Source: Bacillota bacterium
Lineage (GTDB): Bacteria > Bacillota > Clostridia > Christensenellales > Aristaeellaceae
DNA length: 7,366 nt
Direction: 5' to 3'
NCBI GenBank assembly: GCA_023458835.1
Contig: JAEWWY010000132.1
Span: 1-7,366, forward strand
Position numbers and translations under genes: made by a program. The notes below the pieces were generated by a model. The model had not been told where the DNA came from and did no database searches. It saw only the letters and a list, made by a program, of their open reading frames with translations. Shown in pieces: positions 1 through 4,755 of this stretch (position 1 is the stretch's first letter; each line of letters starts with the position of its first letter).

Positions 1-69
1 CATGGCAGGCCGGCGCAGCTTCCTAAGAACCGCAGGCCCGGCAGCCCGCAAATTTTTGCGTCAGCACCT

Positions 70-98
70 ATTATAGGACAATCCATGCCCGGCCTCAA
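70..98 (-). promoter_or_regulatory. Sigma-A type promoter reading out of the window (minus strand)
   Basis: On the minus strand, TTGAGG (98-93) is followed after exactly 17 bases by a perfect TATAAT (75-70). Transcription would begin near 62-64 and run leftward out of the window. The first transcribed stretch carries a small hairpin at 60-47. The promoter would serve a gene or operon beyond the left edge, separate from the ATPase gene that lies upstream on the same strand. The assignment rests only on the match and spacing. Confidence 0.5.
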
Positions 99-202
99 CA
101 GAAAAGCCGCTGTCCATCCGAAAATAATTGATATAAAAAGGAAGTGTTATGATACGGGATCATCAAAAAGCGGGCCGGTGATTGCAGCAAGCCCCTAAAG
201 CG

Positions 203-235
203 GACGCTGTCAGGGGCTGGACCCCTGACAGCGTC
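203..235. repeat. Perfect 14-bp inverted repeat hairpin
   Basis: GACGCTGTCAGGGG (203-216) and CCCCTGACAGCGTC (222-235) are perfect complements around a 5-base loop. No T-tract follows on either strand, so it is not a classical intrinsic terminator, although a stem this strong could still slow RNA polymerase or protect the 3' end of the ATPase transcript. Confidence 0.8.
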
Positions 236-294
236 AACCTTCGGGCATAAAGGGATAGATTCTCGAGATCCATTACTTCCCCAATACAGGGATT

Positions 295-316
295 CTTAAG
301 GGATATATCCCTTAAG
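295..316. repeat. Perfect 22-bp palindrome
   Basis: The sequence CTTAAGGGATA is followed directly by its own reverse complement with no spacer. It sits between the two GC-rich hairpins of the cluster and has no T-tract. It could be the core of a mobile palindromic repeat or a binding site for a dimeric protein; the surrounding palindromes favour the first reading. Confidence 0.8.
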
Positions 317-323
317 CGAGGGT

Positions 324-344
324 TCAGGGGGCAGAGCCCCCTGA
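324..344. repeat. 9-bp hairpin overlapping the ATPase stop codon
   Basis: TCAGGGGGC (324-332) pairs with GCCCCCTGA (336-344) around the loop AGA. The minus-strand TGA stop of the ATPase gene (326-324) is itself part of the stem, and the preceding codons are the other arm. There is no run of T after it on the minus strand, so efficient factor-independent termination is not indicated. Confidence 0.75.
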
Positions 345-1388
345 CAGCGCCTCCACCGTTTCCTTTACCTTCTCCAATGCTTTTTCCCACCGCCCAAAAT
401 CCATGGCGGCGACGTAGTACTTTTCCAGATCGTCATGCCGGGCCTTGGCTTCCTTCAAGCTTTCCACCGCACGCTGCAACAAAAGCTCATGGGCGTTGCG
501 GTTGAAGGCCTGCTCCCGGCTGAGCCCCTGGCTCAAGGATAAGGCCTCCTGAAGGTTCAGCGTTTCCGACGGCTTATCCACCGGTCCGGTTACGATGCTA
601 AGCTGCAGGCTGGGCAAATTCAAATGGCTCAGTTCTCCCGGAAGCAGGGGATTGTATAGCCCCAGCACGGGAATGCCCCGGTTCAGCGCAGCATCCCTGA
701 TTTTTGACAGGAGCGGGTGCGGCGACAATCCCCAGGGAGCGGAGATGCAGGCCACACGCTCCTGCAAAAGCGTGGGCAAAAACGTCATATAGCCCCTGGG
801 GGTATAGGCTTCGGCAAACAGTTCCCTTTCCTGGGTCAGGCCGGCGCCTGCGGTCAGCCATTTTTCCGAGATCTCCTGGGCCAATGCTTCCATGGCGCCG
901 GCCGGCGTCCGCTCCCGCCATTCCCTGGTGCTGCCGTATAGAAGCGGCGCGGCGGCGCTTAAGTAATCATACACCCGCAAAAAGCACCGGGCAATCTCCT
1001 CCATGGCATCGCGGATGAGGCGGCGGCTTTTTTCCAATTGTTCCTCACGGAGGCATTCCCCCAGATTCAAAATGCCATCCTCCGCACCGGGCAGCACCGG
1101 GTCCACCACATGGGGCGCGGTCCCGTCGATCATGACAAAGCCAATGTCCGGGGCGGCAATGCCATCCAGGCTGTCGGGATCGCTGGAGCAGTGGAAGACT
1201 TCCACCTCCTGATGCATCCCCTGGAGATGTTCGGCCACGCGGCGCATAAGCGTGCTTTTGCCCACGCCGGGGCCTCCCTTTAAAATGATCTTGCGGCGAA
1301 CCTGGTTCCTGGGTAAAATATGGGCGAACCTGCTGTAAAATCCCTGGCTTGTATTCCCGCCGGGGAAAAAATGGCGCGCTCCTTCCAT
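324..1388 (-). CDS. PRK06851-like two-part P-loop ATPase, function unknown
   Basis: This 354-residue cytoplasmic protein resembles the PRK06851 family of Firmicute ATPases, whose cellular role is not known. The N-terminal half has the family signature GGNTSQGFYS (10-19), a clean Walker A motif GGPGVGKST (38-46), an HCSSDPDSLDG segment (66-76), and a Walker B-like strand FVMIDGTAPH with Asp88. The C-terminal half restarts the same plan (RELFAEAYTPRGY from about 188), but the position expected for a second P-loop reads ISAPWGLSPHPLL (215-227) and lacks the GxxGxGKS core. The start at 1388 follows AAAGGAG (1403-1397) with 8 bases between. The gene diverges from the YaiI/YqxD gene with only 52 bases between their starts. 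Its last nine codons (EALSGGSAP) lie in a palindromic repeat that also supplies the stop. Family membership is fairly sure; function is open. Confidence 0.85.
   Translation of the reverse strand: MEGARHFFPGGNTSQGFYSRFAHILPRNQVRRKIILKGGPGVGKSTLMRRVAEHLQGMHQEVEVFHCSSDPDSLDGIAAPDIGFVMIDGTAPHVVDPVLPGAEDGILNLGECLREEQLEKSRRLIRDAMEEIARCFLRVYDYLSAAAPLLYGSTREWRERTPAGAMEALAQEISEKWLTAGAGLTQERELFAEAYTPRGYMTFLPTLLQERVACISAPWGLSPHPLLSKIRDAALNRGIPVLGLYNPLLPGELSHLNLPSLQLSIVTGPVDKPSETLNLQEALSLSQGLSREQAFNRNAHELLLQRAVESLKEAKARHDDLEKYYVAAMDFGRWEKALEKVKETVEALSGGSAP
1291..1319 (+). promoter_or_regulatory. Candidate promoter for the YaiI/YqxD gene
   Basis: TTGCGG (1291-1296) and TAAAAT (1314-1319) are separated by 17 bases. 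The site lies inside the 5' part of the divergent ATPase gene and would give a leader of roughly 115 bases. The -35 match is poor (TTG only), so this is a weak proposal. Confidence 0.25.
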
Positions 1389-1415
1389 GACGCACGCTCC
1401 TTTCCATGATGGGAC

Positions 1416-1445
1416 ATTCTATGCAGGAGGAAGGCAAACCATGAA
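1416..1445 (-). promoter_or_regulatory. Candidate promoter for the ATPase gene
   Basis: On the minus strand, TTCATG (1445-1440) lies 18 bases before TAGAAT (1421-1416), placing transcription start near 1409 just ahead of the AAAGGAG at 1403-1397. The -35 match is weak. It would overlap the start of the divergent YaiI/YqxD gene. Confidence 0.25.
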
Positions 1446-1893
1446 CCTGCTTATCGACGCGGATGCCTGCCCTGTGACGGACATCGCCCTGCGCATCGCC
1501 CATGGATTTCATGTGCCGGCGGTGCTTTTTTGCGACAGCGCCCATGAGTTTCCAGGAAGGGACGCGCAGGTGGTGACGGTGATGCGCGGCGCGGACAGCG
1601 TGGACTTTGCGCTTGTGAACCGCGTGGCTCCGGGGGATATCGTCATCACCCAGGATTATGGGCTGGCCGCCATGTGCCTATCCCGGGGCGCATATGTTTT
1701 GCGCCAGGACGGGCTTATGTATACCGAGGAAAATATATTGTCGCTTTTGAATCAACGCCATGAAGTAAAAAAACGCCTGCGGGCCGGGGGCCGGGTCAAG
1801 GGCCCCAGGAAGCGGAACAGCGCGCAGGATGATGCTTTTGCCGCAGTCCTGCAAGCGCTTTTGAAGGAAATACAAGGCAATGGCCTCAGGTAA
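1441..1893 (+). CDS. YaiI/YqxD family (UPF0178, DUF188) PIN-like protein
   Basis: This 150-residue protein belongs to the widely conserved YaiI/YqxD family. The fold is related to PIN/NYN nucleases, but I know of no established substrate, so an RNase role is only a prediction. The family hallmarks are clear: MNLLIDADACPV at the N-terminus (Asp6 and Asp8), GADSVDFALVN (50-60), PGDIVITQDYGLA (64-76, with Asp66 and Asp72), and the basic tail motif GGRVKGPRKRN (116-126) followed by QDDAF. The acidic residues at 6, 8, 55, 66 and 72 fit a metal-binding PIN-like centre. The ATG at 1441 is preceded by AGGAGG (1425-1430) with 10 bases between, and the homologous sequence begins exactly there, so the in-frame ATG at 1387 is too early. 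The length is normal for the family. It may be cotranscribed with little else, because dinB has its own promoter. Confidence 0.92.
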   Translation: MNLLIDADACPVTDIALRIAHGFHVPAVLFCDSAHEFPGRDAQVVTVMRGADSVDFALVNRVAPGDIVITQDYGLAAMCLSRGAYVLRQDGLMYTEENILSLLNQRHEVKKRLRAGGRVKGPRKRNSAQDDAFAAVLQALLKEIQGNGLR

Positions 1894-1935
1894 ACCGTGG
1901 CGCTTTTGCGGTACTGCCGCCAATGCTTTCCCCTC

Positions 1936-1964
1936 TTGCCTTTCTCTTTTTTTGGTGCTATAAT
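1936..1964 (+). promoter_or_regulatory. dinB promoter with extended -10
   Basis: TTGCCT (1936-1941) is followed after 17 bases by a perfect TATAAT (1959-1964), with TG one base ahead of the -10 (1956-1957), which makes an extended -10 element. Transcription should start near 1971, inside the LexA box. Confidence 0.8.
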
Positions 1965-1965
1965 G

Positions 1966-1979
1966 AGAACAAACGTTCT
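1966..1979 (+). promoter_or_regulatory. LexA (DinR) SOS box of dinB
   Basis: The sequence AGAACAAACGTTCT matches the Gram-positive LexA/DinR operator core GAAC-N4-GTTC perfectly in both half-sites. It begins two bases after the -10 element and covers the expected transcription start, so bound LexA would block initiation until DNA damage triggers its cleavage. Site and position are seen in the sequence; the SOS control is inferred from the known regulon of Bacillus and relatives. Confidence 0.85.
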
Positions 1980-1997
1980 TTAAATGGAGGGCTGGGG

Positions 1998-3206
1998 ATG
2001 GACAGAGTCATCCTGCATTGCGATTGCAACAGCTACTTCGCCTCAGTGGAATGCATCGGGCGGCCGGAACTGCGCAAGGTGCCCATGGCGGTGTGCGGCG
2101 ATCCGGACAGCCGCCACGGCATCATACTGGCCAAAAATGAGCTGGCAAAAAAATTTGGCGTCACGACGGCGGAAACCATTTGGCAGGCCAAGCGCAAATG
2201 CCCTGATCTGGTTTTGATGCCCCCCCATGGGGACAAGTACGAGGAATACTGCCGCAGGATCAACGAGATTTACGCCCGGTATACCGACCAGGTGGAGGCC
2301 TGCTCCATCGATGAATCATACCTGGACGTTACCGGCAGCCGGCAACTGTTCGGCACAGGGCAGAAGATTGCCGATGCGCTGCGCCTTCGGGTGTGGGAGG
2401 AGCTGGAGCTCACCATCTCCGTGGGCGTATCCTTCAACAAGCTGTTTGCGAAAATGGGGTCGGATTATAAAAAGCCCAACGCCACTACCGTCATCACCAG
2501 GGATAACTATAAGCGCATTCTGTATCCCCTGCCGGTAGAAACCATGATGTATGTGGGAAAGGCGGCCAGGGAGATCCTGCGCAAGAATTTCATCACCACC
2601 GTGGGGGAACTGGCCAATACCCCGATGGAGCACTTGAAAAGGCTGCTGGGCGCAGGCGGCGAGTCCCTTTGGCAGCAGGCCAACGGCTTGGATGAAAGCC
2701 AGGTTTTAAGGCCCGGGGAAGGGGACCCGGTGAAAAGCGTGGGCAACGGCATCACCTTTTGCCGCGATTTGCAAAGCCTGGAGGATATGAAGGCCGGCCT
2801 CCTGATGCTGTGCGACAGCGTGGGGGGCAGATTGCGCCGCCATGGGCTGATGGCCCGGTCCATCGCTTTGCACATCAAGGACCCTGCTTTGAAAACCATC
2901 TCCCGGCAGGCACAGTTGCCCGGCGCCGTCTCGACCGCCAGGGAGCTGTACGAGGCTGCGCTGCCCCTTCTATGCCGCTCCTGGGATGTGAGCGCGCCCA
3001 TTCGCACGCTGACGGTAACGGCCGGAAGCCTTTGCCTGAAGGAGGAGGGCGGCAGCCAGATCAGCCTGTTCCCTTCGGAAGCCTTGCGCCAGGAGAAGCA
3101 GGTGAAGCTGGAGGCGGCCATCGACAGCGTGCGCAGCCGCTTTGGCCGGGAGGCCGTGACCGTGGGTACGGTGCTCTCCACCGACATCCTGAATCAGAAA
3201 AATTGA
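1998..3206 (+). CDS. dinB: DNA polymerase IV (Y-family translesion polymerase)
   Basis: This 402-residue enzyme copies damaged DNA at low fidelity after stalling of the replicative polymerase. Catalytic signatures are present: HCDCNSYFASVE (7-18) with metal ligand Asp9 and the steric-gate aromatic Phe14, and CSIDESYLDVT (102-112) with Asp105 and Glu106. Palm and fingers occupy about 1-170. A thumb with a degenerate helix-hairpin-helix (MMYVGKAAREIL, then ITTVGELA) follows, and then the little-finger domain to about 345. QISLF at 354-358 is a good sliding-clamp binding motif, placed before a further 44-residue tail rather than at the very end. The ATG at 1998 follows GGAGGG (1986-1991) by 6 bases and begins at the conserved MDRVILHCD. 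An in-frame ATG at 1923 lies upstream of the promoter and is excluded. It is transcribed alone from a LexA-controlled promoter, with a terminator after the stop. The length is slightly above E. coli DinB. Confidence 0.95.
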   Translation: MDRVILHCDCNSYFASVECIGRPELRKVPMAVCGDPDSRHGIILAKNELAKKFGVTTAETIWQAKRKCPDLVLMPPHGDKYEEYCRRINEIYARYTDQVEACSIDESYLDVTGSRQLFGTGQKIADALRLRVWEELELTISVGVSFNKLFAKMGSDYKKPNATTVITRDNYKRILYPLPVETMMYVGKAAREILRKNFITTVGELANTPMEHLKRLLGAGGESLWQQANGLDESQVLRPGEGDPVKSVGNGITFCRDLQSLEDMKAGLLMLCDSVGGRLRRHGLMARSIALHIKDPALKTISRQAQLPGAVSTARELYEAALPLLCRSWDVSAPIRTLTVTAGSLCLKEEGGSQISLFPSEALRQEKQVKLEAAIDSVRSRFGREAVTVGTVLSTDILNQKN

Positions 3207-3227
3207 ATTTTAGACCTTCCCGGAATA

Positions 3228-3281
3228 TTCCTGCGGCGTCTTTCCCAAAAGAAAAAACGGAAGCGCGGCAGGAGTTTTTTT
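3228..3281 (+). terminator. Intrinsic terminator after dinB
   Basis: An imperfect stem pairs 3228-3242 with 3261-3274 (outer TTCCTGC with GCAGGAG, including one wobble; then one G-G mismatch, GCG with CGC, a bulged T, and CTT with AAG) and is followed at once by seven T (3275-3281). It lies 21 bases after the dinB stop. The A-rich loop is long (18 bases), so strength is uncertain, but stem plus T-tract in this position is typical. Confidence 0.6.
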
Positions 3282-3344
3282 GCGGTTGTCGAATAAGGTA
3301 GCGTTTTCCGATTCTATTGGGGAAAGAAAGGATATGTCCCGGTT

Positions 3345-4442
3345 ATGATAAAAGCGATTCGTTCGCTGATCTGCTGGCTGCCCCTGATGACCTTTCTTTG
3401 TATGATGCCCGCTTTCGGTGAAGCCGCCTCCCTCGGGGAAGACCTGTACAGCTTTCAGGTGCTCTTGGGCGGGGAATCCATTACCCTCCCGTGCACCTAT
3501 GAACGAATGAGCAAAGCCGGCTGGACCTACACCGGCAATGAAGAGGAACTTCTAAAGCCCGAGCAGCGCACCGTTTCCTCCGCCTGGGAGAAAAACGGTG
3601 TTTTGCTGTCCGGCGAAATGGTGAACACTTCCTGGGACATGCTCCCAGTGGAGAAATGCGTGCTGGCCGCGGTGGAATTGGAAGAGACCAACGCGCAGGT
3701 GCTGCTGCCCGGCGGCGTTCTTTTGGGCATTTCCGGCCCAAGAGAGGTGCTGGATGCTTACGGCGCGCCTTCCGCCATCTATGAGGACGGGGAAATCACC
3801 CGTTTCACCTACCGGCTGGATTATGACCAGGAGGCCGTGTTTACATTTGCGGCGCCCACCGGCATCATGAAGTCCGCGGCGCTTCGCAATGTGGTCATGG
3901 CCGCCGCGCCCGATCCCGTGGCTTTGGCCGGCAGCTCCGCTTCCGGCTCCTCCGCCTACCGCGCTCCCGACAGCTTGGGGGAGGATCCCTTTTCCTTTCA
4001 CATTTCCTATGGCGGCGCTCTGTACGCGCTTCCCGCCCCTGTTGCGGAGTTTGAGAAAAACGGCTGGGTTTTAAAGGATGGAGCGGACAGCGTGGTCAAG
4101 GCCTACGGCTCCGAACAACTGACGCTATCGCTGCATGGCAAACAGTGGGTCACCTGGGTGTATAACGATTCCGACAGGGCCATGCTGGCCGGCGGCTGCC
4201 TGATCACCACGGTGGTCAGCGACCTGAATCGCGGAGATGAACCCCTCATTCTGCCCGGCGGCGTCACCACCGGCATGACGGAGGAAGAGGCGCTGAGCGT
4301 TTACGCCGGCCTTGAGGCCAAGATCAGCGAAACGGATACTTCCCGCCGCTATACTTTTTCAGGCGGCCAGGCAGGCATCGTCTTTTCCGTACAGCTTGAC
4401 ACGGGGCTTGTAAGCCGGGTCGAAGTCAAAAGTACGCCGTAA
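3345..4442 (+). CDS. Secreted protein with two tandem copies of one domain, unknown function
   Basis: I do not recognise a named family. The 365-residue product starts with a signal peptide: basic residues at 3 and 6, a hydrophobic stretch at 7-22, and possible signal peptidase I sites after Gly25 or Ala27. There is no lipobox at the right place and no further membrane segment, so it should be released or held in the cell envelope. The rest is an internal duplication. Copy 1 (about 29-183) and copy 2 (about 210-362) share SLGED-x2-SF at their starts, a K(A/N)GW motif (58 and 238), and LPGGV followed by a G-x-(S/T)-x2-E(V/A)L-x2-Y(A/G) segment (121-140 and 303-321). An Ala/Ser-rich linker joins them. 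The LPGG-x-G-(M/I)-T-x2-E part recalls BamE/BLIP-like domains, which is only a suggestion. The start at 3345 follows AAAGGA (3327-3332) with a long 12-base spacing. The gene appears monocistronic. Confidence 0.8.
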   Translation: MIKAIRSLICWLPLMTFLCMMPAFGEAASLGEDLYSFQVLLGGESITLPCTYERMSKAGWTYTGNEEELLKPEQRTVSSAWEKNGVLLSGEMVNTSWDMLPVEKCVLAAVELEETNAQVLLPGGVLLGISGPREVLDAYGAPSAIYEDGEITRFTYRLDYDQEAVFTFAAPTGIMKSAALRNVVMAAAPDPVALAGSSASGSSAYRAPDSLGEDPFSFHISYGGALYALPAPVAEFEKNGWVLKDGADSVVKAYGSEQLTLSLHGKQWVTWVYNDSDRAMLAGGCLITTVVSDLNRGDEPLILPGGVTTGMTEEEALSVYAGLEAKISETDTSRRYTFSGGQAGIVFSVQLDTGLVSRVEVKSTP

Positions 4443-4490
4443 GCATTCATAAAAATGACGGTGTCCTTTCTTTGGGTTGCAAATTCTTCC

Positions 4491-4519
4491 TTGACAGACG
4501 GCCCTGCTTTCGCTATAAT
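4491..4519 (+). promoter_or_regulatory. Perfect consensus promoter of the aro operon
   Basis: TTGACA (4491-4496) and TATAAT (4514-4519) match the sigma-A consensus at all 12 positions with the optimal 17-base spacer. Transcription should start near 4526, about 29 bases ahead of the leader ORF and about 230 ahead of aroF. A promoter this strong in front of a biosynthetic operon suggests that control is exerted downstream, by the attenuator, or by a repressor not visible here. Confidence 0.93.
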
Positions 4520-4554
4520 GCTTGCAAATCACAACTTCCTGGAGGCAATCCACG

Positions 4555-4668
4555 ATGTCTTACGCTTCTTTCACGGGTCTGTTCTCGTTTATGGGCCGGA
4601 GCGGCTACCGCTTCGGCTATTTGAGCAACAGAAAAAACCCGGGGGAGAAGAGTTTTCCCCGCCGGTAA
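4555..4668 (+). CDS. Phe/Tyr-rich leader peptide of the aro operon
   Basis: This 37-codon ORF starts at an ATG preceded by TGGAGG (4540-4545) with 9 bases between, a good ribosome binding site within the short 5' end of the aro transcript. Eight of the 37 residues are aromatic and none is Trp: Tyr at 3, 18, 22 and Phe at 6, 10, 12, 20, 34. The densest group is GYRFGY (17-22), and those codons sit in a strong RNA hairpin. The stop codon TAA (4666-4668) lies 20 bases before the terminator stem. Such a peptide is expected to act by its translation, not as a product: ribosome pausing when charged tRNA-Phe or tRNA-Tyr is scarce would change the RNA fold. It could instead be a small functional protein, but its position, composition and overlap with RNA structure favour a leader. 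Confidence 0.8.
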   Translation: MSYASFTGLFSFMGRSGYRFGYLSNRKNPGEKSFPRR

Positions 4669-4687
4669 CGGCGGCGCAGCGCAATGT

Positions 4688-4725
4688 GAAGAGAGCTCTT
4701 TTCGGGCTCTCTTTTCTTATATTTT
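4688..4725 (+). terminator. Attenuator terminator upstream of aroF
   Basis: AAGAGAGC (4689-4696) pairs perfectly with GCTCTCTT (4706-4713). It is extended inside by a T-G wobble and a C-G pair, leaving the loop TTTTC, and outside by a G-T wobble. The right arm runs into the T-rich stretch TTTTCTTATATTTT (4712-4725). The hairpin sits within the transcript between the leader ORF and aroF, so it must be bypassed for the operon to be expressed. Its left arm overlaps the antiterminator partner (4692-4703). Confidence 0.8.
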
Positions 4726-4755
4726 CTACAGCCATCACAAAAAGGAGGTTTCTCC

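Larger units (their letters stand above)
1..323. other. Intergenic region without a convincing gene
   Basis: No reading frame here has both a plausible start with ribosome binding site and a protein-like sequence. The stretch holds a small hairpin (CGCAAA-TT-TTTGCG, 47-60), a minus-strand promoter candidate, an AT-rich patch (121-153), and a cluster of palindromes from 203 onward. An AAGGAAG followed by ATG at 149 opens only a 10-codon frame ending at the TGA of 179-181, so it is either chance or a remnant. The first three bases read ATG on the minus strand and could start a gene that leaves the window, but no well-spaced ribosome binding site supports this. Confidence 0.6.
203..351. repeat. 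Palindrome cluster with inverted ends (REP/MITE-like)
   Basis: The ends of this stretch are inverted copies of each other: GACGCTGTCAGGGG at 203-216 and its near-complement at 338-351 (13 of 14 positions match). Between them lie a perfect 14-bp hairpin (203-216 with 222-235, loop CTGGA), a perfect 22-bp palindrome (295-316), and a 9-bp hairpin (324-332 with 336-344, loop AGA). The CCCCTGACAGCG core occurs twice in direct orientation (222-233 and 338-349). The right part runs into the last codons of the ATPase gene. The layout fits a short dispersed extragenic palindromic element. Whether it is repeated elsewhere in the genome cannot be seen from one window. Confidence 0.55.
4526..4755 (+). 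promoter_or_regulatory. aroF leader RNA: putative Phe/Tyr attenuator
   Basis: The roughly 230-base leader between promoter and aroF contains a translated small ORF (4555-4668), a strong hairpin over its Tyr/Phe codons (4595-4604 with 4608-4617, ten pairs including one wobble, loop CTA), a second hairpin (4640-4648 with 4653-4661), and an intrinsic terminator (4688-4714 plus T-rich tail). A 12-bp alternative pairing of 4645-4656 with 4692-4703 (three wobbles) would destroy the terminator stem and so can act as an antiterminator. A ribosome reaching the stop codon at 4666-4668 would cover the upstream arm and allow termination; one stalled at Tyr18-Phe20-Tyr22 would leave it free. No T-box motif (AGGGTGG-type) is visible. 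The switch logic is inferred, and the 4640-4661 hairpin competes with the antiterminator, so the exact order of folds is unsettled. Confidence 0.75.

Noticed and set aside
1..198. An open frame on the plus strand from the first base to the TAA at 196-198 (about 65 codons).
   Set aside because: It has no recognisable motif, crosses an AT-rich promoter-like patch and shows no protein-like conservation signature that I can see. Chance openness in GC-rich DNA is the simpler reading, though the tail of an upstream gene cannot be fully excluded.
1387..1440. An 18-residue extension of the YaiI/YqxD protein from the ATG at 1387.
   Set aside because: The family sequence starts at MNLLIDADACP, and AGGAGG is placed for the ATG at 1441. 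The earlier ATG has no ribosome binding site.
1896..1925. A possible terminator hairpin after the YaiI/YqxD gene (TGGCG and CGCCA arms, or GCGG-TACTG-CCGC).
   Set aside because: The stems are only 4-5 bp, and the T-rich stretch that follows is interrupted by C and belongs largely to the dinB promoter spacer.
1923..1997. A 25-residue N-terminal extension of DinB from the ATG at 1923.
   Set aside because: It would lie upstream of and across the promoter and LexA box, and the conserved polymerase sequence begins at the ATG of 1998, which has its own ribosome binding site.
3334..3348. A 4-codon frame (ATG TCC CGG TTA TGA) overlapping the start of the secreted protein gene.
   Set aside because: It is nearer the ribosome binding site than the main start, so coupling is conceivable, but such a short frame is easily due to chance.
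4436..4470. A weak stem after the secreted protein gene (CCGT...CATT with AATG...ACGG) followed by a T/C-rich stretch.
   Set aside because: The pairs are split by a 3-base bulge and there is no clean T-tract, so I do not call a terminator.
4520..4755. A T-box or other amino acid riboswitch upstream of aroF.
   Set aside because: No AGGGTGG-type T-box sequence is present; the translated aromatic leader and the terminator explain the region better.
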